Shown here one piece after another: positions 41,144 to 51,314 of a stretch of DNA of 64,000 bases (positions are counted from its first letter, which is position 1; the number at the start of each line of letters is the position of its first letter). The DNA is from Aphrocallistes beatrix (lineage: Eukaryota > Porifera > Hexactinellida > Sceptrulophora > Aphrocallistidae). The notes beneath the pieces are model-generated. The model saw only the letters and a program-made list of their open reading frames with translations, made no database searches and was not told where the DNA came from. The position numbers and the translations under genes were made by a program. The stretch is from contig OY725488.1 of NCBI GenBank assembly GCA_963281255.1, forward strand, positions 8,839,524 through 8,903,523. The letters are read 5' to 3'.

Positions 41144-41569
41144 TATCCTTACTATTAAAACTCGATAATTGTATGTATATATATATATATCTGTAACGAA
41201 TTGATTGAAGAAACTGCCGGGCGCAGAAGGTTGATTTTTGGCATATGGGAGTCTTTTGGCTATGGCTCCAGTAAGTTCTGAGTTCAGAGCAAAATGTCGA
41301 CTCATCATGGAATTATGACGTCATTGTCACATTTTTAAAAGTTAAGCAACACAGTTATTCGGGCATAACTCAGCCATTATAGGAGATAGAAGGCTGAAAT
41401 TTTAATAGAATCTGTATATTGATATTATTCACATGTCATAAAACTATCATCAAAAAATGATGACACATCACTTTGTTATGACGCCATCATTACGCATCAA
41501 AAATTTTAAAATTGACAAATTTGGTGATTTTTCGAGTTAAATCGATTTTAACACTAAGATGGACATATT

Positions 41570-41690
41570 TAGAGATGTTATCTCCCTTATAATTAACCAG
41601 TGTGACCCCAGGCGACCGAAGGGAGCCTCCGGCGGACACGAAGTGTCCGCCAGCCGCGCAGCGCAAGCAAGCGAAGCGCGCTTGTATATA
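41570..41690 (+). mobile_element. Helitron-like 3' end with GC hairpin
   Basis: Shows the family's terminal block most cleanly: the perfect palindrome GCGGACACGAAGTGTCCGC followed by CAGCCGCGCAGCGCAAGCAAGCG and AAGCGCGCTTGT, then (TA)n. Confidence 0.5.
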
Positions 41691-41696
41691 TATATA

Positions 41697-42222
41697 CAGG
41701 GTGGTCCACGGATAATCTACTCTACTGATTTAAAAATGTCATATTTCAGGAACTTCATCTCAGATTTTTAGGAATGATCACTTGTTTTATTGCCCAAACT
41801 TATACATTTTGATATTTACTAGCAAAAATCCCGTTAGATTATGTCATTGCTTTTAGAGACTGAAATGAAAGTCACCATTGTGAAATGGTACAATGAAAAT
41901 GTTAAGCAACTGAACCATTCTCCTCGAATTTCTTAACAAGATTCCTGATTATTTGTCCACATGGAGCTGTTTACACTTAAATTGTCTTGAAAGTGCTCTG
42001 TGTTCTGACTATACTCTTAACTTTTTCATAGTACCATTTCACAATGGTGACTTTCATTTCAGGCTCTAAACGCAAAGACATAATCTAACGGGATTTTTGC
42101 TAGTAAAAATATCAAAATGTACAAGTTTGGGCAATAAAACGAGTGGTCATTCCTAAAGATCTGAGATGAAGTTCCTGAAATATAACATTTTAAAATCAGT
42201 AGATTATCTGTGGACCACCCTG
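41697..42222. mobile_element. IS630/Tc1-type element remnant, CAGGGTGGTCCAC ends
   Basis: Termini CAGGGTGGTCCACGGATAAT and ATTATCTGTGGACCACCCTG-type inverse, TA at both sides, arms about 190 bp. The 48460-48993 element is its reverse-complement sister. Read on the minus strand, the centre encodes a short helix-turn-helix-like scrap of the same type as in the sister. Inserted in a (TA)n tract next to the Helitron-like end. Confidence 0.75.
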
Positions 42223-42244
42223 TAAATATATATATATATATATA

Positions 42245-42649
42245 CAGTCGAACCTGCTATAACGGCCACTCTATATAACGGTCACCTGTCTATAGCGGTC
42301 ACCAATGAACAGTCCCGTCCGAAATTCCATAATATTGAACCTGTGTATAGTGGTCACCTGCTCAACGCGGCCAGCGGCCACCCGTTTGTAATCCCTTACT
42401 GACCCTATAACTGTGTATAACGGCCACTACCTGTCTAGTATAACGGCCATCACCCTTTCACCTTTTTATGTGTTTATTACAGGACCTGTTACGAACGATA
42501 AACAAGTTACATGTAATTACTTCAAGTAATGGGTTTCTAAAAACTTATATTTATTGCACTACGTTGATACCTTTTTGGGATTAAGACAATCACCTGTATA
42601 TAACGGTCAATTTTGTCCAGTCCCTTGGGTGGCCGTTATATACAGGTTC

Positions 42650-42653
<4 letters not shown>
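42245..42653. mobile_element. pogo/mariner-type MITE, 'ataacggcc' family
   Basis: Left end CAGTCGAACCTGCTATAACG, right end GGCCGTTATATACAGGTTCCACTA. Many copies of 'TATAACGGCCA' occur in both directions. It lies between two (TA)n tracts; the right terminus has decayed (ACTATATA for ACTGTA). Family member also at 31595. Confidence 0.65.
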
Positions 42654-42700
<47 letters not shown>

Positions 42701-42711
42701 TACGTTGATAC

Positions 42712-43215
42712 TTGTTGCGCCCAAAGAGCGCCTCATGCGGACACGAAGTGCTCGCCAAGTCTTCCTATTATGAACAAATGTTGGGACCAAAACGTGAAAT
42801 TTGGCACACAAGTAATTAATAATGAATCTAGAAGGGAGTTCGAAGATCTAAGCTAAATTTAGACGCCTATGGTTGTATTCGAATAGAGTTTCGTGTAAAC
42901 TGGACAAAAATTAGCTGAAAAAAGTTGGTCCGGATAAAAATATTCTGGGGGTCGAATACTTTTAAAAATTAGGGACATAGCAACCGGTACGATCGGACTG
43001 GTCTCAACCGGACTATTTTTTAGTCCCAACCGGACCACTCCACACCTTCCTTGAATTCCTTCAATATTTAATTCAGTTGGACAAGGTTTACTTGGACAGA
43101 ATTTTCATGAGTTCATTCGGGATAAAATTATAGAAATAACATAAGCATCAAATCAGTCTATGTTCGAGTATATTCAAACTAGATTTATGTTCCAATTAAT
43201 AAGCCAAACATAATA
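42712..43215. other. downstream flank of propeller copy 3
   Basis: 42712-42855 is Helitron-like (AAAGAGCGCCTCATGCGGACACGAAG, then GTGAAATTTGGCACACAAG and GGGAGTTCGAAGATCTAAG). 42856-43215 is the 3' flank shared by the propeller units (GGTCCGGATAAAAATATTCT, CCCAACCGGACCACTCCACA, AATTCAGTTGGACAAGG). No separate gene. Confidence 0.6.
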
Positions 43216-44064
43216 TCACGTTAAAGCTAGGAAATTGATGCTAAATTCTGGATCTTTAGTTGCGTTAATACATATCAACTTCTGTCCTGAATAGTCCATG
43301 GCAATTTTCTTAAATTGCATTAATTGCATCTTTCCAATCTCATCAGGCCACGCTTGTATGTCAGACAGAGTTTCTCCATTATATTTTAGAACTGAATTAT
43401 TAGTGCATAAATAATACTGACCTTTACTGTCTACAGCGAAGGTGGATGGCAGTAGCGATGTCTGGTAACATTGGAACGTAGAAATATGGGTTCCGTTTTT
43501 GGAAAGGATAGTAATGGTAGGCATTGAATTCTGATTGGAGAGAATATGGAGATTATTCTCATGCAAAAGGATATCAGTTGTGCGTCCTTCTTCTCCCTTT
43601 ACAATTTCGAAAAGTTGAGGTTTTATTTCATGAATCAGAGCCAAGACATATTTGTTTCTACATACAAATATGCCATCATGGTCTACTACAAGCTGAGTAG
43701 ATGTGATATCTTCTGTCTTGTCATCAGAAATAATTTCCTTTTCACTGATTCCGAATGCACTGACAAGTTCTGCATTGAAAGTAAACACATATACAATTCT
43801 CGATGCTCTGTTCGGAATAAATATCAGATTATTGTAAATCGCCACTCCTTGAACACTGTAGCATATATCTGTCTGTGTTTCACAATACGGTATGAGTGCT
43901 CCAATTAAGCTTGTTACATTTCTTTCGAAGTATAATTCCCCCTCAGGGCTATAGACGCATAATCTGTCATGAGTAGGTTTACATGCACCAACGGCAATGG
44001 TCCCAACTATTCGACCTGTCTCAGAATCAGCAGCTATTGAGGTGGTCACTAACATACCGCCCAT
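43216..44064 (-). CDS. NHL-like beta-propeller protein, copy 3
   Basis: 282 residues, intact. Differs from copy 2 at only scattered positions (DICYSV for DIYYSV, NRASR for NRALR, HISTFQCYQTSLLPSTFAVD for HLSTFQCTQTSLQPTTFALD, MDYSGQ). It shares the last group with copy 4, so copies 3 and 4 are closest relatives. The middle third (about 93-190) is almost identical in all copies. The same TTTTAG-ATG junction precedes the start. Its upstream flank contains the hAT-type insertion, which here is itself split by a MULE-like element. Confidence 0.75.
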   Translation of the reverse strand: MGGMLVTTSIAADSETGRIVGTIAVGACKPTHDRLCVYSPEGELYFERNVTSLIGALIPYCETQTDICYSVQGVAIYNNLIFIPNRASRIVYVFTFNAELVSAFGISEKEIISDDKTEDITSTQLVVDHDGIFVCRNKYVLALIHEIKPQLFEIVKGEEGRTTDILLHENNLHILSNQNSMPTITILSKNGTHISTFQCYQTSLLPSTFAVDSKGQYYLCTNNSVLKYNGETLSDIQAWPDEIGKMQLMQFKKIAMDYSGQKLICINATKDPEFSINFLALT

Positions 44065-44322
44065 CTAAAATTCAGTTTAAAGTACCTGTCTAAAGACTGC
44101 ACTAAGTTAATGATAAAAGCATAAGCAAGGCTCTACCATTCAATCAATTCAGTGGGCGGGATTAACTTTGACCGTGACCTACTGTCAGGGTCTAATAGCC
44201 ACCAAATTCTAAATACGATATATAAATAGACCAGTATTTCATAAAATTTGGTGGATATCGCCACCAAACCACCAGATTGGTCGAGCACTGTTATCCAGCC
44301 TTCAGTATCCACCTCCTCAAGG

Positions 44323-45847
44323 CAGGGTTGCCGTGGGAATGAGATTTCAATTTCCATTCCCATAGAATTCCTGTGGGAATCCCCATAGCAAACCTACCAA
44401 CCCCTCTTGAAAATTTCCCTGGATTTTGGGAGTGAAATCCCTGGATTTCAATGGTAAATCCCTGGATGTTATCATATTTTTAATTTTAATAACTAAATTA
44501 GCATGAATCATAGCCTACTATATATAAGGCCTAAGAGTAACTTAACTAGGGATGCAGTAGAAGATGGTTGAAGAAATACATGAGCTGCCTTAAATCATTA
44601 ACAAAGCACATTAGAGCTTAAGAATGTATTACCAGCATATATTAATATGGTGTCAAAGCACCCATATCCATTGTTAAAATTTAGATTAGTCATCAAATGA
44701 TTGCGCAACAGGCTATATTTGGGTCAAATTTAGTGATTTTCAGAGGCCGTTTAAGGGCACTTCTAAGTGTTTTTCATGGAATGTTCTTACATTCCAGTGT
44801 TGCTATGGAAACGTGTTTTGGTTAGTTGGGGCTATATCTTGAAAACAGCGATAGCTAGACATTCAAATATAATCCCATTTGATAGCAAATAGGCTACTTC
44901 CTATTTAGCTATAATACAATTTCTGTGTCTAAATTCAATGGTTTACGAGATATTCGACAAATTGCCAAATGTGACCAATATGATAAATTGTCTAATAACT
45001 CGTAAATTATTGAATTAAGACATAGAAATTGTATTATAGCTTAATAGGAAGTAGCCTATTTGCTATCAAATGGGATTAAATTTGAATGTCTAGCTATCGC
45101 TGTTTTCAAGATATAGCCCCAATTGACCAAAACACGTTTCCATAGCAAAACTGGAATGTAAGAACATTTTATGAAAAAATTCCAAATTTTTCGTATTAAC
45201 ACATTCACTTCTCAGTTCTATGCGAAAAACTTTATAATAAAAACACTTAGAAGTGCCCTTAAACGACCTCTGAAAATCACTAAATTTGGCCCAAATATAG
45301 CCTGTTGCGCAATCATTTGATGACTAATCTAAATTTTAACAACGGATATGGGTGCTTTGACACCATATTTATATATGCTGGTAATACATTCCTAAGCTCT
45401 ATTGTGCTTTGTTAATGATTTAAGGCAGCGCATGTATTTCTTCAACCATCTTCTACTGCATCCCTAGTGCCAAATCCGCAAGTTACTTTGAGGCCTTATT
45501 ATAGTAGGCTATGCATGAATCAATAGACAGGTTAAATTTCGAAATTCGAATTTCTGGGATTTTAAATAAAGGCCGAATATATGTAATTAAAGATTTCGAA
45601 AAGGACAAGTAAACTATTTAAAGAAAGGTACATCGTATATAATGTAATCTTACGCGTTCGAAATTCGTGAGTCCAGGAAATTTTCCAGGATCCTTGAAGA
45701 CTTGCTAAATAATGAGTAACATAAAATTACAATAAAATCCATAAACTATATTCCATTAATGGAAATTATTCTAGGTTAGTTTAAAGCTCAAAATCCCTGG
45801 ATCCCTGGATCATAAGTCATTTCCCTGGATAATCCAGGGATCCCTGG
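44323..45847. mobile_element. hAT-type MITE of propeller unit 3, truncated and interrupted
   Basis: Left terminus CAGGGTTGCCGTGGGA with CCTCAAGG at 44315-44322. The right TIR and second CCTCAAGG are missing: sequence jumps from ATCCAGGGATCCCTGG to the dispersed repeat GGCCTAACACAAAATTAAGC at about 45847. A 1-kb foldback element sits inside. Confidence 0.8.
44510..45512. mobile_element. MULE-like foldback element, 1003 bp, 9-bp target duplication
   Basis: Termini ATAGCCTACTATATATAAGG and the inverse ...ATAGTAGGCTAT, flanked by GCATGAATC on both sides (44501-44509 and 45513-45521). Units 2 and 4 carry the undisturbed GCATGAATCAATAGACAGG, so the insertion point is certain. Arms span almost the whole element (centre near 44970); the right arm has an extra stretch of about 100 bp. 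A 9-bp duplication with long TIRs fits Mutator-like elements. No protein coding. Confidence 0.88.
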
Positions 45848-45966
45848 GGCCTAACACAAAATTAAGCTAGGTTTGTGATTTGGCTCTGAGTGACTTGTAT
45901 ATGTTCAGAAAAATTGAAATCCTTACTATTAAAACTCGATTAGTGTGTATATATATACTATATATA

Positions 45967-46150
45967 CAGTATTGCTTCGAATAAGCGCCCGGGCGCTTAT
46001 TTATTTCGTTCACCCTTTAGACCCGGCGCTTATTCAAGCCCCGGCGCTTTTTTTTTTCATTCGCTATTTTGACCCGCCGCTCTTTTTTTGTTTACTACAT
46101 TGACTGGCACTTTTATTTTTGCCACAACTGAGAATGTTAGTTTTATTAAA
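45967..46150. mobile_element. pogo-like element fragment
   Basis: Starts CAGTATTGCTTCGAATAAGC after TATATA; contains repeated 'CGGCGCTTATTC' motifs. No opposite terminus found. Confidence 0.45.
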
Positions 46151-46563
46151 AAAGGATAATGTAATGTTTCTGTGAATCTAGAAGGGAGTTCGAAGATCTA
46201 AGCTAAATTTAGACGCCTATGGTTGTATTCGAATAGAGTTTCGTGTAAACTGGACAAAAATTAGCTAAAAAAAGTTGGTCCGGATAAAAATATTCTGGGG
46301 GTCAAATACTTTTAAAAATCAGGGCCATAGACACCGATACGGTCGGACTGGTCTCAGCCGGATTTTTCTTTAGTCCCAACCGGACCACTCCACACTTTCC
46401 TTGAATTCCTTCAATATTTAATTCAGTTGGACAAGGTTTACTTGGACAGAATTTTCATGTTCATTCGGGATAAAAATATATAAATAACATAAGCATCAAA
46501 TCAGTCTATGTTCGAGTATATTCAAACTAGAATTATGTTCCAATTAATAAACCAAACATAATA

Positions 46564-47412
46564 TCACGTTAAAGCTAGGAAATTGATGCTCAATTCTGGA
46601 TCTTTAGTTGCGTTAATACATATCAACTTCTGTCCTGAATAGTCCATGGCAATTTTCTTAAATTGCATTAATTGCATCTTTCCAATCTCATCAGGCCACG
46701 CTTGTATGTCAGACAGAGTTTCTCCATTATATTTTAGAACTGAATTATTAGCGCATAAATAATACTGACCTTTACTGTCTACAGCGAAGGTGGATGGCAG
46801 TAGCGATGTCTGGTAACATTGGAACGTAGAAATATGGGTTCCGTTTTTGGAAAGGATGGTAATGGTAGGCATTGAATTCTGATTGGAGAGAATATGGAGA
46901 TTATTCTCATGCAAAAGGATATCAGTTGTGCGTCCTTCTTCTCCCTTTACAATTTCGAAAAGTTGAGGTTTTATTTCATGAATCAGAGCCAAGACATATT
47001 TGTTTCTACATACAAATATGCCATCATGGTCTACTACAAGCTGAGTAGATGTGATATCTTCTGTCTTGTCATCAGAAACAATTTCCTTTTCACTGATTCC
47101 GAATGCACTGACAAGTTCTGCATTGAAAGTAAACACATATACAATTCTCGATGCTCTGTTCGGAATAAATATCAGATTATTGTAAATCGCCACTCCTTGA
47201 ACACTGTAGTATATATCTGTGTGTGTTTCACAATACGGTATGAGTGCTCCAATTAAGCTTGTTACATTTCTTTCGAAGTATAATTCCCCCTCAGGGCTAT
47301 AGACGCATAATCTGTCAAGAGTAGGTTTACATGAACCAACGGCAATGGTCCCAACTATTCGACCTGTCTCAGAATCAGCAGCTATTGAGGTGGTCACTAA
47401 TATACCGCCCAT
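46564..47412 (-). CDS. NHL-like beta-propeller protein, copy 4
   Basis: 282 residues, intact, closest to copy 3 (shared HISTFQCYQTSLLPSTFAVD and MDYSGQ). Private changes cluster in the N-terminal third: MGGILV, GSCKPTLDR, ETHTDIYYS; plus EKEIVSDD and a YYLCANNSV blade. Ends in the common DFLALT-like tail (INFLALT). Its upstream flank carries the complete hAT-type insertion. Confidence 0.75.
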   Translation of the reverse strand: MGGILVTTSIAADSETGRIVGTIAVGSCKPTLDRLCVYSPEGELYFERNVTSLIGALIPYCETHTDIYYSVQGVAIYNNLIFIPNRASRIVYVFTFNAELVSAFGISEKEIVSDDKTEDITSTQLVVDHDGIFVCRNKYVLALIHEIKPQLFEIVKGEEGRTTDILLHENNLHILSNQNSMPTITILSKNGTHISTFQCYQTSLLPSTFAVDSKGQYYLCANNSVLKYNGETLSDIQAWPDEIGKMQLMQFKKIAMDYSGQKLICINATKDPELSINFLALT

Positions 47413-47670
47413 CTAAAATTCAGTTTAAAGTTCCTGTCTAAAGACTGCACTTAGTTAATGGTAAAAGCATAAGCAAGGCTCTACCATTCAATCAATTCAG
47501 TGGGCAGGATTAACTTTGACCGTGACCTACTGTCAGGGTCTAATAGCCACCAAATTCTAAATACGATATATAAATAGACCAGTATTTCATAAAATTTGGT
47601 GGATATCGCCACCAAACCACCAGATTGGTCGAGCACTGTTATCCAGCCTTCAGTATCCACCTCCTCAAGG

Positions 47671-48252
47671 CAGGGTTGCCGTGGGAATGAGATTTCAATT
47701 CCCATTCCCATCCCATTCCCATAGAATTCCTGTGGGAATCCCCATAGCATACCTACCAACCCCTCTTGAAAATTTCCCTGGATTTCAATGGTAAATCCCT
47801 GGATGTTATCATATTTTTAATTTTAATGACTAAATTAGCATGAATCAATAGACAGGTTAAATTTCGAAATTCGCGATCCAGGGAATTTCCTGGATTTTAA
47901 ATAAAGGCCGAATATATGTAATTAAAGATTTCGAAAAGGACAAGTAAACTATTTAAAGAAATGTACATCGTATATAATGTAATCTTACGCGTTCGAAATT
48001 CGTGAGTCCAGGAAATTTTCCAGGATCCTTGAAGACTTGCTAAATAATGAGTAACATAAAATTACAATAAAATCCATAAACTATATTCCATTAATGGAAA
48101 TTATTCTAGGTTAGTTTAAAGCTCAAAATCCCTGGATCCCTGGATCATAAGTCATTTCCCTGGATAATCCAGGGATTCCTGGAGGGTTGGTAAGTATGCC
48201 ATAGGAACCCTATGGGAATCCCCACGGGACAAAAAGTCCCACGGCAACCCTG
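47671..48252. mobile_element. hAT-type MITE of propeller unit 4
   Basis: Complete copy with CAGGGTTGCCGTGGGA and TCCCACGGCAACCCTG ends and CCTCAAGG on both sides (47663-47670, 48253-48260). Orthologous in position to the insertions in units 2 and 3, so it predates the duplications that made these three units. Confidence 0.9.
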
Positions 48253-48459
48253 CCTCAAGGGGGGGCTAGCACCCCCTGAAAAAAGTTTACACCTTCTTAG
48301 CCCCCTCTGAGACACTCGGGAGACCGGGTACTACCCGGCATTCCCTCTGGGCCGCCCGGCCATTGCCGGGTAACCGGGTGGGTTTGAAGTTGGCGAGCAC
48401 TTCGTGTCCGCATGAGGCGCTCTTTGGGCGCAACAAAGTATAAACGTACTATATATATA

Positions 48460-48993
48460 CAGGGTGGTCCACAGATAATCTACTGATTTATAAATGTTAT
48501 ATTTCAGGAACTTCATCTCAGATCTTTAGGAATGAGTCCGAATGACCACTCGTTTTATTGCCCAAACTTGTACATTTTGATATTTACTAGCAAAAATCCC
48601 GTTAGATTATGTCTTTGCGTTTAGAGCCTGAAATGAAAGTCACCATTGTGAAATGGTACTATGAATAAGTTAAGAGTATAGTCAGAACACAGAGCACTTT
48701 CAAGACAATTTAAGTGTAAACAGCTCTATGTGGACAAATAATCAGGAATCTTGTTAAGAAATTCGAGGAGAATGGTTCAGTTGCTTAACATTTTCATTGT
48801 ACCATTTCACAATGGTGACTTTCATTTCAGTCTCTAAAAGCAATGACATAATCTAACGGGATTTTTGCTAGTAAATATCAAAATGTATAAGTTTGGGCAA
48901 TAAAACAAGTGATCATTCCTAAAAATCTGAGATGAAGTTCCTGAAATATGACATTTTTAAATCAGTAGAGTAGATTATCCGTGGACCACCCTG
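48460..48993. mobile_element. IS630/Tc1-type element with transposase scrap
   Basis: Inverted ends CAGGGTGGTCCACAGATAAT / GGATAATCC..TGGACCACCCTG flanked by TA. Around 48738-48783 the plus strand encodes IIRNLVKKFEENGSVA, the wording of the N-terminal helix-turn-helix of mariner/IS630 transposases (compare '..VKRFEETGSV'). It is followed at once by a stop, so this is an internally deleted derivative. Reverse-complement sister of 41697-42222. Confidence 0.8.
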
Positions 48994-49005
48994 TATATAC
49001 GTATA

Positions 49006-50036
49006 TGTTATGGGCAATATGAGAAATTGGTCATTTTGCATAATGCCTAGGTAATATGCATAATGCTATTTTCTGAGTCAATATGCATAATGTCCAGACA
49101 ATATGCATAATGCTATTTTCTGAGTCAATATGCATAATACTTCTCTCATTGGACAATATAGTACATAATGTCCAGAGACAATATGCATAACGAACCCTCT
49201 GATTTCGGTCGCTTTTTTGATTGAATTTCTCTGCCGCTAGTTATCAGTGGCGTAGCCAGGGGGGGCAGCCGGGGCCAGGCTCCGGTAAGGACCCCACCGC
49301 TTCAGTATTTCTGCATAGCAGGCCCGCTGAAATATTTGAGTGCCCCAGGTGTCCCAGTTTGAGATCAACGTCTGGCAACGCCACTGCTAGTTATATAACA
49401 CCGGTCGACACAATTCCACTTGTTCAAACATTGATCTTGCTCCTAGCAAAAAATTATGAATGAATGGGTACGATTAGGCCATCATTAACTATTATTAGAA
49501 ACTTATCTCTGATCCACCACCCGCATCAAGTTTACTTACCGCTTAACTATAGTTATTATTTAAAACATTACAGTGAATTTCAACTACACGATATATTTAA
49601 TAGTTAACGGCTAGTGATTTACCCTAACATGCTAAACATATTTAGAAATAGGGTCATTGAAATATTTCCATGTATCAGGCACTTCGCATGATGATAACGC
49701 AAACAATAATACAAACAATAAAGAGAATGATAATGAAATGCTACTAAATCATAGGCTATGACTCAATTCACAAAATTGTTAAAAATTAATTAGTAGAAAT
49801 AGGCTTCTATTAAATTTAACCTCTGATCAATAAATAAGTATCTTTGTTTGCAAAAATAATGCTGACAACAAGAAAATTTGTATAATGCGTATGGAAAATT
49901 GTATTTCGTATATTGTCCAATGAGAGAAGCATTATGCATATTGTCTGGACATTATGCATATTGACTCAGAAAATAGCATTATGCATATTGCCTAGGCATT
50001 ATGCAAAATGACCAATTTCTCATATTGCCCATAACA
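49006..50036. mobile_element. foldback element rich in ATGCATAAT motifs, 1031 bp
   Basis: Ends TGTTATGGGCAATATGAGAA and TTCTCATATTGCCCATAACA, flanked by TA within TA-rich tracts. Subterminal parts repeat CAATATGCATAATG and GCTATTTTCTGAGT several times in both orientations. The middle (49400-49900) is unique AT-rich sequence. Related in style to 53842-54626. A hAT MITE is nested inside. Confidence 0.8.
49245..49386. mobile_element. hAT MITE with CTAGTTAT target duplication
   Basis: 142 bp, ends CAGTGGCGTAGCCAGG and CTGGCAACGCCACTG, flanked on both sides by CTAGTTAT (49237-49244 and 49387-49394). The terminal sequence and perfect 8-bp duplication are diagnostic of hAT. Confidence 0.92.
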
Positions 50037-50038
50037 TA

Positions 50039-50076
<38 letters not shown>

Positions 50077-50084
50077 CATTAATC

Positions 50085-50345
50085 GAGTTTTAATAGTAAG
50101 GAATTCAATTTTTCTGAACATATACAAGTCACTCAGAGCCAAATCACAAACCTAACTTAATTTTGTGTTAGGCCCTGCGCAACCTGAATTTTCTCTGAAA
50201 AATTCCTCAACCGAAATAACTAAATAACACGGTGCCTGGTAATACCGTGTTAGGAGCTATCCTGCGTGGTTGACAATCTTATCTCGTATAAATTCACTTT
50301 TTGACTTCGATGGCATCCATGCATAGGCGTCGTAACGCCCCGCCG
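50085..50345. repeat. inverted copy of 40843-41066 plus element end
   Basis: Reverse complement of the flank right of the RAG1-like transposon, about 9 kb away, followed by CATCCATGCATAGGCGTCGTAAC, an end of the 'ataggcgtcg' hAT-like family (complete at 61072-61353). Confidence 0.65.
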
Positions 50346-50365
50346 CCGCCCCGCCGCCCGCGCGG

Positions 50366-50851
50366 CAGGGTTGGAAAAAAATCATGATTTATTTGATGTA
50401 AATCAGATTTATTTGATTTAAATCAGATTTTTATATATTTTTATCTATAATCATTTAGTCTTCTGTTTATTTTTATCTACTCATAATCAAATAGAATTCT
50501 AGAATAAATTTAACATTATCTACGTATAATAGAATGTTTTAGTAAAAGAAAACGAAAAATTAGAATAAATATTAATGAAGAAAGCGAAAAATTAGAGTAT
50601 GTATTAATGTACGTAGAACTAGAAGAAATTATTTATGAGTATTCAGCAGCTTGTATATAAATACTAATTTTCCTGCTTTAGCTATACCTAATCTATTCCT
50701 AACTTTTGAATGTACAAAAGCCACCACACTTTTATCAAGTAAGAAACATTGAAGAAATTTCTAAAAGGAAATATATTCCAAAAAAATCAAATAACAGGAT
50801 TTTGATTTTTTTAAGTGATTTAAATCTGAAAAAAAACAAAAAACAACCCTG
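50366..50851. mobile_element. hAT-like element, CAGGGTTGGAAAAAAATC ends
   Basis: Left end CAGGGTTGGAAAAAAATCAT with repeated 'TGATTTAAATCAGATTT', right end TTTAAATCTGAAAAAAAAC..ACAACCCTG. The ends pair as inverted repeats. Flanking bases do not show a clear 8-bp duplication. Confidence 0.6.
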
Positions 50852-51314
50852 TCGCCAAGTCTTCCTATTATGAACAAATGTTGGGACCTAAACGTGAAAT
50901 TTGGCAGACAAGTAATTAATAATGAATCTAGAAGGGAGTTCGAAGATCTAAGCTAAATTTAGACGCCTATGGTTGTATTCGAATAGAGTTTCGTGTAAAC
51001 TGGACAAAAATTAGTTGAAAAAAGTTGGTCCGGATAAAAATATTCTGGGGGTCAAATATTTTAAAAATCAGGGCCATAGCCACCGGTACGGTCGGATTGG
51101 TCTCAGCCGGACTATTTTTTAGTCCCAACCGGACCACTCCACACCTTCCTTGAATTCCTTCAATATTTAATTCAGTTGGACAAGGTTTACTTGGACAGAA
51201 TTTTCATGAGTTCATTCGGGATAAAAATATATAAATAACATAAGCATCAAATCAGTCTATGTTCGAATATATTCAAACTATAATTATGTTCCAATTAATA
51301 AGCCAAACATAATA

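Noticed and set aside
40996..41308. Frames with long YIYIYI tracts on both strands
   Set aside because: Translation of a (TA)n microsatellite; no gene.
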